A stretch of DNA of 36,232 nt from a virus, in the IMG/VR virus record IMGVR_UViG_3300027597_000023, positions 1 to 36,232 of that record; one strand, given 5' to 3'. A program made the translations under genes and the position numbers. Below the pieces are notes generated by a model that was not told the DNA's origin, ran no database searches, and was given only the letters and a program-made list of their open reading frames with translations. This document shows positions 1 through 8,609 of this stretch, piece by piece. Each line of letters opens with the position of its first letter. The stretch's first letter is position 1.

Positions 1-141
1 GAACGACGCGCTGCCGTAGCAGGTTCCGCTGTAGTTATCCTGCGAGCCGTTGCAACGCCAGTCGGCGGTGATGACGACGTCGGTGAGTGAGCCTTCGGTC
101 GGCTTAACGAGAAGGCGTTCGATGATCCAGAGGATGGTCAT
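1..141 (-). CDS. Partial small phage protein, paralogue or allele of 35546-35944 (5' end only)
   Basis: An ATG at 141-139 opens a frame that runs off the left edge after 47 codons. It begins MTILWIIERLLV and continues DVVITADWRCNGSQ. It is nearly identical to the start of the 132-aa protein at 35546-35944, differing mainly around residues 13-20. The ATG lies five bases beyond the stop of the S74 tail-fibre gene, the same arrangement as at the right end of the window, so fibre end and partner occur as a unit. Its function is unknown; proteins of this kind often follow phage fibre genes and may help fibre assembly (inference). The gene is cut by the window edge, not visibly broken. Confidence 0.85.
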   Translation of the reverse strand, partial: MTILWIIERLLVKPTEGSLTDVVITADWRCNGSQDNYSGTCYGSASF

Positions 142-145
142 ATTA

Positions 146-1465
146 TTAGGCGTTCTTCAGAGCGTTGACTTCAGCGGCCAGTTCCTGAATGGCTTTCACC
201 AGCACTGGAATCAGGTCTTGGCGAACTGACTTGTAAGGAGCTTCGCCTTCGGGAGCAGGGTCTTTCCACTCGTCTACTAGGTTAGGGAACACAGTCTCAA
301 ACTCCTGAGCGATGAAACCTCTGTCACCTTTGATGTCCTTACCTTTGCCAGCCTTCCAATCAAACTTGCGCGGCTTGAGGGATAGAATCGCAGCAAGTCC
401 AACGTCGAGGTCTTGGACATTCTCCTTTAGTCGAGCATCGGAAATCGCTGAGATGGTCGTGTTGGTGGCGAACACCGTTCCACCAAGACCGACATAGAAC
501 CGATATGCAGCAGCACCAGTGCTGTAAACAAGCAGTGTTGCATCAGCGTTTGTTGAAGCGGAAAGTGTATGGTACGAAGTACCAAGAGGCTGGAATTGGA
601 TTCCAACAGCGGTTGCGACTGCAGAACTCTTCCCCACCAACAGATTCCCGCTCGCGTCGAGCGTCATCGCTTGGGTGAAGGCGATGGCGTTCGGAGAAGT
701 GCCAGCGATAGCATTGAACCAGCGGAACGAACCATCTCGCTGTTGAAAACGGCTGGCAGCATTAGATGAAGCGGAAAGATACTGATAAGTATCTGAACCA
801 GTGCGAATGCTGTTACTCGTTAAATCAACAGCTCCAAGACTGCTGTTTGTGTACAAACCAGCAAAAGCGCCGATTTGAAGATTTCCTCCGGTATTCCAAG
901 CGGTGGACGGCGTAACCCCCACGCCCAGCCCCGTGCTGTTGAGGGTCATGGCGGTTCCAGCGACTCCGCCGACGTTGGACCATGTGGCTACGCCGTCGCC
1001 AGCAATGCGATAGCGTTCAGATGTAGCGGTTGTGAATACAATCGGAAGTGCGCTTGCAGTGTAAATATACGGCCCTAATGCGTTGATACCGAAGAAACCT
1101 TCACCTGTGGTATTCTTAACAAGAAGATATGCGTCTGCTGTAGATGTCGTATTTTGAATGCGAGCAAAAACTCCACCAGCAGATTGGATGTCCAAGATGG
1201 TTGCCGGACTCGCCGTACCGATACCCACCCGATTATTCGCCGAATCAACCTTCAGGGTGCTGGTATCCACCGTCAGATCGCCGGTGATGGTGGCGCTGGC
1301 GAGGGTGGCGGTGCCGCCTGCTCCGAGGATCTGGTTGGTGGTGATGTTCTTGGTTGTTCCGGACGCGGCCATTGAGTTGTCGCTGACATCGACAATCGCG
1401 AACAGGTCGTTAGCTGGAGCGACCGTGGTTATGGCGGCGAGCGCTGTAATTTTCGTATCGGGCAT
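146..1465 (-). CDS. Tail fibre protein with C-terminal S74 intramolecular chaperone
   Basis: 439 aa. The N-terminus (MPDTKITALAAITTVAPAND) is the usual attachment start of fibres of this type. A long Gly/Ser/Thr/Ala-rich beta-structured shaft fills residues ~40-340. The C-terminal ~98 residues form a Peptidase S74 (endosialidase-type) chaperone, which trimerises fibres and then cuts itself off. The predicted catalytic pair is visible: Ser342 at the start of SDARLKENV and Lys347 five residues on, followed by KPRKFDWK and GDRGFIAQEF, and ending in a helical, coiled-coil-like tail. Cleavage is expected just before Ser342. It lies after three small structural genes and directly before its partner gene (141-1). 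A second copy of the chaperone end is at 35948-36232. It probably binds the host receptor. Confidence 0.9.
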   Translation of the reverse strand: MPDTKITALAAITTVAPANDLFAIVDVSDNSMAASGTTKNITTNQILGAGGTATLASATITGDLTVDTSTLKVDSANNRVGIGTASPATILDIQSAGGVFARIQNTTSTADAYLLVKNTTGEGFFGINALGPYIYTASALPIVFTTATSERYRIAGDGVATWSNVGGVAGTAMTLNSTGLGVGVTPSTAWNTGGNLQIGAFAGLYTNSSLGAVDLTSNSIRTGSDTYQYLSASSNAASRFQQRDGSFRWFNAIAGTSPNAIAFTQAMTLDASGNLLVGKSSAVATAVGIQFQPLGTSYHTLSASTNADATLLVYSTGAAAYRFYVGLGGTVFATNTTISAISDARLKENVQDLDVGLAAILSLKPRKFDWKAGKGKDIKGDRGFIAQEFETVFPNLVDEWKDPAPEGEAPYKSVRQDLIPVLVKAIQELAAEVNALKNA

Positions 1466-1471
1466 AAACTG

Positions 1472-1711
1472 TTAATTGGCTTGGATAATGAGTTTTCCGT
1501 TGTCCTCTTGGAGCAGGAAGTCCCCGTTCTCCAAGTCTAAAGAGTCGAAGGTGCCGAAGGTGATGACGATTTTGGAAGTGCCGTCCTCCAGGAGGAGGAA
1601 TCCTTCGTCCTCGCGCAGAAGGTCCCGGCGCATGATCGGCAGGTCGGCGCCTCCACCAGCTCCGCTGATGAATTGATCGATGCCGAGTCCTAGGCCGAGT
1701 CCGAGTCGCAT
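1472..1711 (-). CDS. Small hypothetical structural-region protein
   Basis: 79 aa, starting MRLGLGLGLGIDQFISGAGG. A Gly/Leu repeat (residues 2-10) and a Gly/Ala patch are followed by short acidic and hydrophobic strands with an internal echo: EDEGFLLLEDGTSKIVITF and ENGDFLLQEDNGKLIIQ have the same E-x-G-x-x-L-L-x-E-D/N pattern, suggesting two copies of a small beta hairpin. It is separated by one base from the gene before it and by six from the S74 fibre gene after it. I do not recognise a family. Position suggests a minor virion or fibre-attachment component (inference). Confidence 0.7.
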   Translation of the reverse strand: MRLGLGLGLGIDQFISGAGGGADLPIMRRDLLREDEGFLLLEDGTSKIVITFGTFDSLDLENGDFLLQEDNGKLIIQAN

Positions 1712-1712
1712 A

Positions 1713-1967
1713 TCAGGCGTACTTGCGGTTGTATAGGACCAGCGAGCCGCTTGAGATTGAGATGGAGGTAAACACGCCGTTGATGCTGTCGCCGGCCTGG
1801 ATGGTCACGCCGCCACCGAGGTCGGTGATGTTGGACGTGCAGGATCCGAGAATGGTCGTCGAGACAGCGTGGATTTCCATCCAGTTGCCGCTCACGGTTC
1901 CGTTCGATGCGGTGATGTATCGGCCACCGTATTCGCCGGCCAACTGGCGGTTTGATCCGACATTCAT
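1713..1967 (-). CDS. Small beta-rich structural protein
   Basis: 84 aa, MNVGSNRQLAGEYGG..., with alternating Thr/Ser/Ile/Gly typical of small all-beta virion proteins. The C-terminal part (ITDLGGGVTIQAGDSINGVF then TSISISSGSLVLYNRKYA) resembles short phage proteins found near capsid and fibre genes, in which a jelly-roll-like strand pattern ends in a Leu-Tyr-Asn/Ala motif. Its ATG overlaps the TGA of 1964-2347 by four bases, so it is probably translationally coupled. Role unproven; capsid decoration or fibre base are both plausible. Confidence 0.75.
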   Translation of the reverse strand: MNVGSNRQLAGEYGGRYITASNGTVSGNWMEIHAVSTTILGSCTSNITDLGGGVTIQAGDSINGVFTSISISSGSLVLYNRKYA

Positions 1968-2347
1968 AGGGTGAACTTCTGACTACTGCGTTTTGTGCCA
2001 CCGGTCCATCCAACCTGCAAGCGTGTAGCCCCGCAGCGCACTCGCACCTCGGGGTTATCGCGCTCTACTTCTTTGAGAAACTGGGAATCTTTCCAGCAAT
2101 CGTACCCAAGCCTGTTCCCCCAGGCATGGTAGAGGGTGGGGTCGATACGCATCCGCAGGCGCCCGATGCCGTCAACGGATCGGATATCGCGATCCGAGTC
2201 CTTGGCGATGCGCTTCTGATCAATGCCGGCCTTGACCCAGTCCTTCTGGATGCCGGTTTGGAACTCCTTGATGACGGCGCGGCGCAGTTCGCCGGGCAGG
2301 TCGTCGAGAGCGTTTGCGATGACGGATGCTGCGGAATTCTGGGCCAT
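1964..2347 (-). CDS. Hypothetical protein downstream of the capsid gene
   Basis: 127 aa. Residues 1-45 look helical (ASVIANALDDLPGELRRAVI and KEFQTGIQKDWVKAG). A charged stretch with DPTLYHAWGNRLGYDCW follows, then a basic C-terminus (GGTKRSSQKFTL). No membrane segment or recognised motif. It is the first gene after the stem-loop at 2361-2387, so it may be expressed less than the capsid gene, by readthrough or from its own promoter. Position suggests a virion-assembly role; I cannot name one. Confidence 0.75.
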   Translation of the reverse strand: MAQNSAASVIANALDDLPGELRRAVIKEFQTGIQKDWVKAGIDQKRIAKDSDRDIRSVDGIGRLRMRIDPTLYHAWGNRLGYDCWKDSQFLKEVERDNPEVRVRCGATRLQVGWTGGTKRSSQKFTL

Positions 2348-2360
2348 GAGAAAAGTAAGG

Positions 2361-2387
2361 AGGGGAGGCCCTTAATGGACCTCCCCT
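2361..2387 (-). terminator. Stem-loop terminator after the capsid gene
   Basis: An 11-bp GC-rich stem with one G-T wobble and a 5-base loop (AGGGGAGG arm against CCTCCCCT) lies 14 bases after the capsid stop. In the minus direction it is followed by CCTTACTTTTC, a weak T-tract; on the other side is TTTTTT, so it could also act on plus-strand transcripts. It probably attenuates capsid transcription into the small downstream genes. Confidence 0.7.
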
Positions 2388-2400
2388 GTTGGTTTTTTGA

Positions 2401-3468
2401 TTAGCTGGCGCCGTTGAACATACCAAAGCCGCTCGGGTTCTTCACCACGAGACCGGCAATGGCCTCAATCAAACGGGCAGGGCCGCCGCCGGCGTCAGGC
2501 AGGGTCTTGACCTGCGGGAGCTTGGCGTAGCGGACCTCGACCATGTCCATCGGAATGACGTAGCCCTTGAACGCCTGGGCGCTCAATGCAGTACCAGTAG
2601 TACCACCGATAAAAGTGGACGGGTGTAAAATTAGCCGTCCAAAATCCCCTTCAAAAATATCGATTGAGGATTTATAGGTATCGCTCGCAAGTTCTTGATT
2701 AAACGTGCGGACGCTTGTGGCAGCGATGGCGTTGCTGGCGCCAACGCTAACCTCGGTGGTGCGCGAAGAGGTGAGGTTGGTGAACGCACGCTTGAGCGTG
2801 GTGCCCAAGATGCAATCGTAGTCCCGGAAGGTGCCGGTGATACCGTAGACGGCAGTCAGCACGTTCTGGGCGGTGGCCTCGGTGAAGGCAGCGGATGTAA
2901 TGCTGCTCACAGCGCCGGAGGCCGGCTTGAAAACCGAACCGGAAGCGACAGCACCGATGTTTGCGGCGTTGTCAGCGGTCAACCAGTTGCCCAAGGAGCC
3001 GGTCAGGTACGGGTTGGAGGTGCTGACCTCGGTCTGCGCAGCCTGGTTGGTGCACATGAAGGTCGCCTCCATGGAGCGCTTGAGCTCAACGAGACGTTTG
3101 GCAATGCCGTTTGCGAGCTCATCGCTCACGCCGGCCACGTTCTGCGTCTCAGCGATGAAACCGATGCGCAGGTCATTGCGGAACACCTGGCCGTAGTTGT
3201 TCAGGCGGGTCCGGTTCTCAACCGGGTTGCCGGCGCTGGACACGGTCACGTCAGCACCGTCGACAACGCCACCCATGGTCGGGGCAGCGTAATTGTCGAC
3301 CTGCCACGAGAACTGCATATTGCCGATGTCCTTACCCTTGGGGGCCATGGACACGAACGGCGTTGACTTGGCGTCGACGATGGCGATGTAGTCCGCCAGA
3401 TCCTCACGGATCGCGGACGTTGAAGCGAGCGGTACTGTACCGGATTGGTTTTCTTGGAGCAGGGGCAT
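2401..3468 (-). CDS. Major capsid protein, SU10 / DUF5309 type
   Basis: 355 aa. The N-terminal third carries the pattern of the SU10 major capsid family (an HK97-fold shell protein): DLADYIAIVDAKSTPF, then MAPKGKDIGNMQFSWQVD, GGVVDGADV, NRTRLNNYGQVFRNDLRIG and ELKRSMEATF. Residues ~150-215 are Ala/Ser/Thr-rich and probably a surface domain. Length is normal for the family. It follows the scaffold gene with a 3-base gap, as expected for proteins made in a fixed ratio, and is followed by the hairpin at 2361-2387. Many copies form the icosahedral head. Assignment rests on recognising the family pattern by eye. Confidence 0.9.
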   Translation of the reverse strand: MPLLQENQSGTVPLASTSAIREDLADYIAIVDAKSTPFVSMAPKGKDIGNMQFSWQVDNYAAPTMGGVVDGADVTVSSAGNPVENRTRLNNYGQVFRNDLRIGFIAETQNVAGVSDELANGIAKRLVELKRSMEATFMCTNQAAQTEVSTSNPYLTGSLGNWLTADNAANIGAVASGSVFKPASGAVSSITSAAFTEATAQNVLTAVYGITGTFRDYDCILGTTLKRAFTNLTSSRTTEVSVGASNAIAATSVRTFNQELASDTYKSSIDIFEGDFGRLILHPSTFIGGTTGTALSAQAFKGYVIPMDMVEVRYAKLPQVKTLPDAGGGPARLIEAIAGLVVKNPSGFGMFNGAS

Positions 3469-3471
3469 GAT

Positions 3472-4479
3472 TTAGAGCATCCTTTTGAGTACTTGGGCTA
3501 ATTCGGTGGTCGTCCCGGACTTTCGGAACTGCGACTTGGCGTTGTCCAGGCCGACCTTGGCCGCATCCTTCTTTGCAGGGATTGCGGTGGGTCGACCGGG
3601 CTGACTGGGTGCCTTGGCCAGCGGGCGGGTGGCAGATGGCTTGCCCTTGGCGGACTCCTGCGCCAGACGCAATTTGCGCCCGGCAATGAAGTCACCGACC
3701 AGCACCTGGTACTCCGGCAGTGAGGCAATCTGCGGCAGTTGCCGCAGGACGGCCTGCGCCTCGGTGTACTCGGTAGCCGAACGGTCCTTCCACCATGGGT
3801 AGAGCTGTTCTGCGATGGGCTTGATCTGCTGATAGTTCTGCAAGAAGCGAGCGCGGTTGGGGATGTGCAGGTCGATGGCGTCTTCTACACGCCGCTTGAT
3901 CTGTTTCACCTCGTCCGAACTGTACTCCTTGCCCTCTATTTCGCAGCCGTCGATGTTGTCCTCGCACCACCGTTTCAGATTCCGGGCCTTGCTCCACTCA
4001 TCGTTGAGTTTGGACGCATCCCAGACATCGGCAAACGGGTCTGCGGCGGACTGCACCGGGGTCGGCCTCTCGACACTCTGCTCCAGCTTGGTCTTGGCAT
4101 CGTTGAGCTCCCGCTCAAGGGATTCGGCCTTCTCCAGCGCCTCTTTCTTCTGGCGCGTGAGCTTGTCGATGCGTTTGCGGTAGCCCAGCGATTCCTCGTC
4201 GCTGTTCTCTTCGGTCTCGGAAAGAACCTCCTGATCAGGCGACTCGGCCTGATCGTCCGTTTGTTCTGCGGTCGGCTCCGCATCCTCGGCCTGATCGTCC
4301 ACGGAAGTGGATTCCGGCTCCGGCGCTTGTCGCTCGACGGCTGATGCCTTCTCTTCCTCCCCGCTGAAGCGTGACTTCAGTAGCTTGGCCAACGCCGATT
4401 CGTCGAACTGCATCGGGTTGATTGGGGGCTGTGCCGTGTTTTGGGCAGGTTTCGCTTCCTGTGTCGTCGGGATGTCCAT
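3472..4479 (-). CDS. Capsid scaffolding protein
   Basis: About 335 aa from the ATG at 4479 (MDIPTTQEAKPAQN). It has the usual scaffold make-up: a disordered Pro/Gln-rich start, a strongly acidic segment (VDDQAEDAEPTAEQTDDQAE), a long charged coiled coil (LTRQKKEALEKAESLEREL) and a basic, Lys/Arg/Pro-rich C-terminus that would contact the inner capsid surface. It sits between portal and capsid, the usual position. An upstream in-frame ATG at 4515 would add 12 residues, but the 4479 start has an AGGG nine bases upstream and the earlier one has no visible ribosome site. The protein directs procapsid assembly and then leaves; no prohead protease gene is seen nearby. Confidence 0.85.
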   Translation of the reverse strand: MDIPTTQEAKPAQNTAQPPINPMQFDESALAKLLKSRFSGEEEKASAVERQAPEPESTSVDDQAEDAEPTAEQTDDQAESPDQEVLSETEENSDEESLGYRKRIDKLTRQKKEALEKAESLERELNDAKTKLEQSVERPTPVQSAADPFADVWDASKLNDEWSKARNLKRWCEDNIDGCEIEGKEYSSDEVKQIKRRVEDAIDLHIPNRARFLQNYQQIKPIAEQLYPWWKDRSATEYTEAQAVLRQLPQIASLPEYQVLVGDFIAGRKLRLAQESAKGKPSATRPLAKAPSQPGRPTAIPAKKDAAKVGLDNAKSQFRKSGTTTELAQVLKRML

Positions 4480-4558
4480 GCTTTTAGACCCTGCAAGCCG
4501 GGTATGCTGCGCCATGGTTGTTGAAGGCCAACCAAGAAGCCGTTGTGTGAGTGAGAGC

Positions 4559-4801
4559 CTAGAATTGACCGGAAGTCAACTCCCTCCCGTTTCTTAACGC
4601 ACTGATTTGTGCGATGAGATCCTTGATTGCGGCGGCGCGTCCTGAGTTGTAGGCACGGTCCTCCGCAGAAAGTGATGGGATGATGGCGTTGTGCACCTCA
4701 TCCCGCAGCGTGTCGTCGAGGATTTGGCCCATGGCCTTGAGCACCGGGTGCTCCTCGGACACGGAGAGGGCCTCCGAGAGTTGTTCGTCGGTCAGTTTCA
4801 T
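4559..4801 (-). CDS. Small protein between portal and scaffold
   Basis: 80 aa, MKLTDEQLSEALSVSEEHPV..., almost entirely helical by pattern, with an acidic N-terminal half and RAAAIKDLIAQISALRNGRE as a second helix. The ATG overlaps the portal TGA (ATGA). Short helical proteins are common here in podovirus-like genomes and may act in portal or scaffold assembly, but I know of no established function. The TerL-portal-small protein-scaffold-capsid order supports a real morphogenesis gene. Confidence 0.8.
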   Translation of the reverse strand: MKLTDEQLSEALSVSEEHPVLKAMGQILDDTLRDEVHNAIIPSLSAEDRAYNSGRAAAIKDLIAQISALRNGRELTSGQF

Positions 4802-6885
4802 TGGACTCCAAGGCGGCCGGTGATGGCGTTCTGCTGTTGTTGCACTGAGAACTGCAGGTTCTCAATGTACTTCTGCAGGTTGGCTTGGAAAAGCGGGTCC
4901 TGCTGGAGCTGGGCCTGATATTTCGGGTTGGATTGCAGCACTTGCTGGCTGAATTGGAGGCGCATGGGCGCGGTGGGGTCGTTCTCCCGGAGCTGGGGAG
5001 GATTACCGAGCGACATGAGCGCGATCTCGTCGTTGGTCTCGTTGAACATCTTCTGCGCGGCCGGTCCCTGCTGCATGACCAGCTCGCTCGCGAGGTTGGG
5101 GTCGATGGCCCGGAGTGCGACGGAGATCAGCTTGGCCCGGTCGATCACGCCGGCAGTGTCGAGGGGCAGGACGAGGGTGCTGATGGCCTTGAGCTTCTCG
5201 GTCACGAGGTCGGTGCTCATCTCGCGCACGTCGAACTTCAGCATCACGTCAAAGTCCTGCACGTCCTGCGGGAGCGGGGTGGCCGAGGCAGTGATGCGCT
5301 GGATCTCGGCGGGGCCGACGTACTGCAGGGTGAGGGCTAGGACCTGGCGGAAGGCCTCGGTCCAGCCGTGCAGCCAGTTGTTGATCAGGCGCTGCTGGCG
5401 CATCTGGGTGATGACCGGTGGGACCTTCTCGGTCGGGCGTCCGAAGTAGCGGTCGGTCTGGGCCTCGATGGCCGCGATCAGTTGGAAGGCTACACCGGGC
5501 TCGCGTGCGGGCGGTTGCAGGAAGCCGATTTCGCCGCGGCGCAGGACCGGGATCTGGATAGCGGGGCCGATCTTCAGGTTGCCGCCACGAGTCTTAGGCA
5601 CCTCAATCGGAGGCAGCGTCGCCAAGCTGGTGTAATCGAAGATGGAGTCGCGCTGCGCCTTGACCTCGTGCTGCCAGGTGGAGCAGACCTCGGGCACGCC
5701 GCGGCTCTCGGTGATCTGGCGGTGGATGAGCTCGGAGCGCCAGATAACGAAGGGATACTGGCCGTGCGTGTAGTCCAACAGGTCGAAGTAGCCCCACTTG
5801 TCGCCGACTTGGGGGCTGAAGACGGTGTAGAACACGCCCGGGATGCCGTCTGAGTCGACTGCTTTCTGGTAGGCGTAGACCACCTCAATCAGGTTCTCGC
5901 GGTCGAGGATGGAGTTCTCGGCAATGCCGACGGCGCCATACTGAAAGGCAGCGTAGTCGCTGAAGCGGCCCATCGTGTTGATGGCCTCCTGGGCCCACTC
6001 GGCGTCCCACTCCTCGGTCTCGACCTTGTTCAGGAGCTGGGCCTCGGTCATGTAGAACCGGCGGAAGACTACTCGGGCGGACTGGATGTCGGTGGTCTCG
6101 GGCGGGAAGACCAGCTCGTCCCAGGGTGCTAGGGCTGCGATCATGGGCTTGTTGGTGACCATGGTCGGGATGGGGAAGTCGCACTCGCCATCCTCGCGCA
6201 GTTCGCGGATGGCCTTGAGTGCCCGGCGCTTGCGCAGGTTGGGGAAGGCAGCGAGCAGGAGCTCCGCGGATTGGTCGTCGGCCTCGGGGTTGGCGATGAG
6301 GTTAGGCAGGTCGGCGAGGACGGAGCCCGCGGGCGATTGGGCTGCGAGGGCCATGACCTGATCCATGGTCAGGTACTGCTCCTTCTGTCCGAGCTCCTGC
6401 TGCCAGGTGACGTGGACGCCGGCCCAGCCGTAGGTCCAGAGGTACTGGGAGAGTAACTCGACCTCGCGGGTAAGGTCGTTGTACATCCGGGCGTTGACCG
6501 TCCAGTCCATCAGGTTGTGCGCGGTGACGGCTTGGTCGAGCTGGCTGATGTTGGTGGGCGACACACGGAGCATTGAGCGCCAGAAGGAGGTGCTGCAGAG
6601 GTCGACGAGGCCGTTGATCACCTCGTCGGCGAGCGGGATGCGCGTGTCGGAGGCCCCGTCCCAGGGGAAGGCCGGGGCATTGCGGTTGGAATCATTCCAC
6701 TTCTTGCCATCGTCACTCTGGCCGGGCCAGCGGCAGAAGCGCACGTTCTCCACATTCTCAACACGGGCGTAGACGCCGTAGTCGGTGGCCGAGCGCCGTA
6801 GTTCCTCGGTTAATGCCGGTACATTGGGCTCATCGCCGACCCGTGCCATCACGTCGGTTGCTTGCTTGTAGGAATCTCCTTGCAT
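4798..6885 (-). CDS. Portal protein (head-to-tail connector)
   Basis: 695 aa, long for a portal, close in size to P22-like and SU10-like portals and larger than the T7 connector. The conserved-looking segment FPWDGASDTRIPLADEVI is at residues 73-90, and further along RENLIEVVYAYQK and the helical region PPVITQMRQQRLINNW fit stem and crown helices. The C-terminus is Gln-rich (LQSNPKYQAQLQQDPLF...), as in the barrel helices of several podovirus portals. It follows TerL by 11 bases. Twelve copies would form the DNA channel at one vertex and dock the terminase. Assignment is from gene order plus sequence pattern. Confidence 0.9.
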   Translation of the reverse strand: MQGDSYKQATDVMARVGDEPNVPALTEELRRSATDYGVYARVENVENVRFCRWPGQSDDGKKWNDSNRNAPAFPWDGASDTRIPLADEVINGLVDLCSTSFWRSMLRVSPTNISQLDQAVTAHNLMDWTVNARMYNDLTREVELLSQYLWTYGWAGVHVTWQQELGQKEQYLTMDQVMALAAQSPAGSVLADLPNLIANPEADDQSAELLLAAFPNLRKRRALKAIRELREDGECDFPIPTMVTNKPMIAALAPWDELVFPPETTDIQSARVVFRRFYMTEAQLLNKVETEEWDAEWAQEAINTMGRFSDYAAFQYGAVGIAENSILDRENLIEVVYAYQKAVDSDGIPGVFYTVFSPQVGDKWGYFDLLDYTHGQYPFVIWRSELIHRQITESRGVPEVCSTWQHEVKAQRDSIFDYTSLATLPPIEVPKTRGGNLKIGPAIQIPVLRRGEIGFLQPPAREPGVAFQLIAAIEAQTDRYFGRPTEKVPPVITQMRQQRLINNWLHGWTEAFRQVLALTLQYVGPAEIQRITASATPLPQDVQDFDVMLKFDVREMSTDLVTEKLKAISTLVLPLDTAGVIDRAKLISVALRAIDPNLASELVMQQGPAAQKMFNETNDEIALMSLGNPPQLRENDPTAPMRLQFSQQVLQSNPKYQAQLQQDPLFQANLQKYIENLQFSVQQQQNAITGRLGVQ

Positions 6886-6896
6886 AGTGAAATGGT

Positions 6897-8609
6897 TTAG
6901 TATCCGCCGCCGCCGCGGGAATCAAAGCCCCCGCGGCCTACGAAGGCAAGACCTGAGACTAAAAGCATCCCCAGGCAGTCGATGGGATCCTTGGTCGCGC
7001 CTTTCTGCCCGTCGCGGCCGGTGTGCTCGGAGAGTGCGTAGACAAGATTGGCGCAGTCGTTGGTGATGTAGAGAGAAGGCTCGTTGAGCGAGGTGAGCGG
7101 CTGGGTGGCGTCGTAGGAGAGGAGACTATTGATGGCGGATGTGCGCTGGTCGACGGGCACGCCGGGTGCGGGAATGAAGGCCATGCCATCGTCGGTGGGG
7201 TCGTCGGATTCGGCTAGGAGGTCGATGAGGGTCGTGCCGCCGGCCTCGGAGAGCGCGGGGGAACCGCCGGCCTTGGGGTCGATCAGGCGCATGACGGGCT
7301 CGCCGTAGCCGAGGTCGGACTCAATCTGGCGGAAGAGGTTGCGGTACTCGGAGATGGAACGGCCGGCGTCTAGGGTTTGCGCGGGACCGAGCTTGCCGTC
7401 GGGCTTTTCGGACGGTAGTGCCCACTCGCCGAAGTTGGAGAAGTCCGGGAACTCACGCACCACGATGCGTTTGCCATTCTCGTAGACTAGGAGCCACAGG
7501 CAGAACCAATTCCGGGCGCCGGCGGGGTCGCAGACCATGTACAGCGTGCCGCCGGGTGGCACCTTGGAGGCCGGGATACAGTGGATATCCGGACGGAAAC
7601 GGGCGAAGGCCTTGCCGATGTTGTCCGAGGCCCAGCCGTAGGCCCGGGTCAGGATCTGCCCCATGGGCGAGGTGACGAGTTTGCTCTTCATCTCGTCGAA
7701 GGGGTTGTAGGGGTTGTCTTCCGAGAAGAAGAACACGGTGCGCCGGTTGGTCTGGGGCTGCACCATGGTGCGGGCGGACTTACCCGTGGGCCAGGTGGGC
7801 AGGGCCTGCTTGCCTTTGATGAGCTCGGCGTCGTCAAAGCGGGTGATTGCGGAGCCCGCGGTGAATTCCTTGTAGACCGAGGCCACGCCTTCAAGCGGTG
7901 TCTGGGTCACGAGGAGCTTGCCGCGGCGGGTGATCAGACGGTAGCGCAGTGTGTCCACCCAGGACTGCGGGACCAGCTCGTCGCACCAGATCAGGTCGGC
8001 CTCGCGGCCCTCAATGGTGTTCTCGGATTGCGTGTAGTTCAGAAAGTCGCAGCGGGAGCCGTTGGGGAGGATGAATGAGCCGTCGGTGAAGCCGTTCTTG
8101 CGGGAGTAGTTCAGGTAGTGGATGCGGCCCTTCTTGGTGGCCCGGAGTGCGACGGGCAGGTAGTTGTAGATGGCGGGCTGCTGGACGGTGACCGAGGTGG
8201 CGTGTGATGTGTGGCAGCAGAGCACGCTGGCGTTTTCCTTCTCGAGGAGGGTTTGAACCACGCGGCGTGCGGCCCAGAGGGTTTTACCGGCACGGTTGCC
8301 GCCGGAGATCAGGAGCTCCTGGGTGGCCTGAAACTCGGTGTTGGCGATTTCCCAGTGGTCCGGGATGAAACCGTAGGTGTAGGGGTCGGCCTTTTCGAGG
8401 AGTACGAGCTGGGTGCGCTTCTGCTTGAGCTCGAGTGCCCGGGGATGATGGGCGTCTACCCGGGGGATGACGGGGTGCAGCGGTTGCTCGTTCCACCAGG
8501 TGTCGTTGCAGTGGTCGGAGCAGAAGCGCTTTTGATTGGGGCCGATGCGGATCTTGATGATCTCGAAGGGCTTGGAGCAGGTGAGGCAGAGGTTGGGTGG
8601 TTGGCTCAT
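6897..8609 (-). CDS. terL: Large terminase subunit with N-terminal zinc finger
   Basis: 570 aa packaging motor: an ATPase that pumps DNA into the procapsid and a nuclease that cuts the concatemer. Walker A is SGGNRAGKT (102-110), Walker B DLIWCDE (205-211) and the coupling motif VTQT (234-237). The RNase H-like nuclease acidic residues appear in VCDPAGARNW, RLIDPKAGG and KDPIDCLGM. Residues 8-34 add a C-x2-C...C-x3-C cluster (C8, C11, C30, C34), a small zinc finger not usual in TerL. The C-terminus is Gly-rich. The putative small subunit is upstream and the portal is 11 bases downstream. Confidence 0.95.
   Translation of the reverse strand: MSQPPNLCLTCSKPFEIIKIRIGPNQKRFCSDHCNDTWWNEQPLHPVIPRVDAHHPRALELKQKRTQLVLLEKADPYTYGFIPDHWEIANTEFQATQELLISGGNRAGKTLWAARRVVQTLLEKENASVLCCHTSHATSVTVQQPAIYNYLPVALRATKKGRIHYLNYSRKNGFTDGSFILPNGSRCDFLNYTQSENTIEGREADLIWCDELVPQSWVDTLRYRLITRRGKLLVTQTPLEGVASVYKEFTAGSAITRFDDAELIKGKQALPTWPTGKSARTMVQPQTNRRTVFFFSEDNPYNPFDEMKSKLVTSPMGQILTRAYGWASDNIGKAFARFRPDIHCIPASKVPPGGTLYMVCDPAGARNWFCLWLLVYENGKRIVVREFPDFSNFGEWALPSEKPDGKLGPAQTLDAGRSISEYRNLFRQIESDLGYGEPVMRLIDPKAGGSPALSEAGGTTLIDLLAESDDPTDDGMAFIPAPGVPVDQRTSAINSLLSYDATQPLTSLNEPSLYITNDCANLVYALSEHTGRDGQKGATKDPIDCLGMLLVSGLAFVGRGGFDSRGGGGY

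Noticed and set aside
2695-3366. Plus-strand open frame of 223 codons
   Set aside because: Antisense to the capsid gene; composition is Gly/Ala/Val-rich with no recognisable motif.
3739-4344. Plus-strand open frame of 201 codons opposite the scaffold
   Set aside because: Leu-rich shadow of the acidic scaffold codons read in reverse; no start signal or family pattern.
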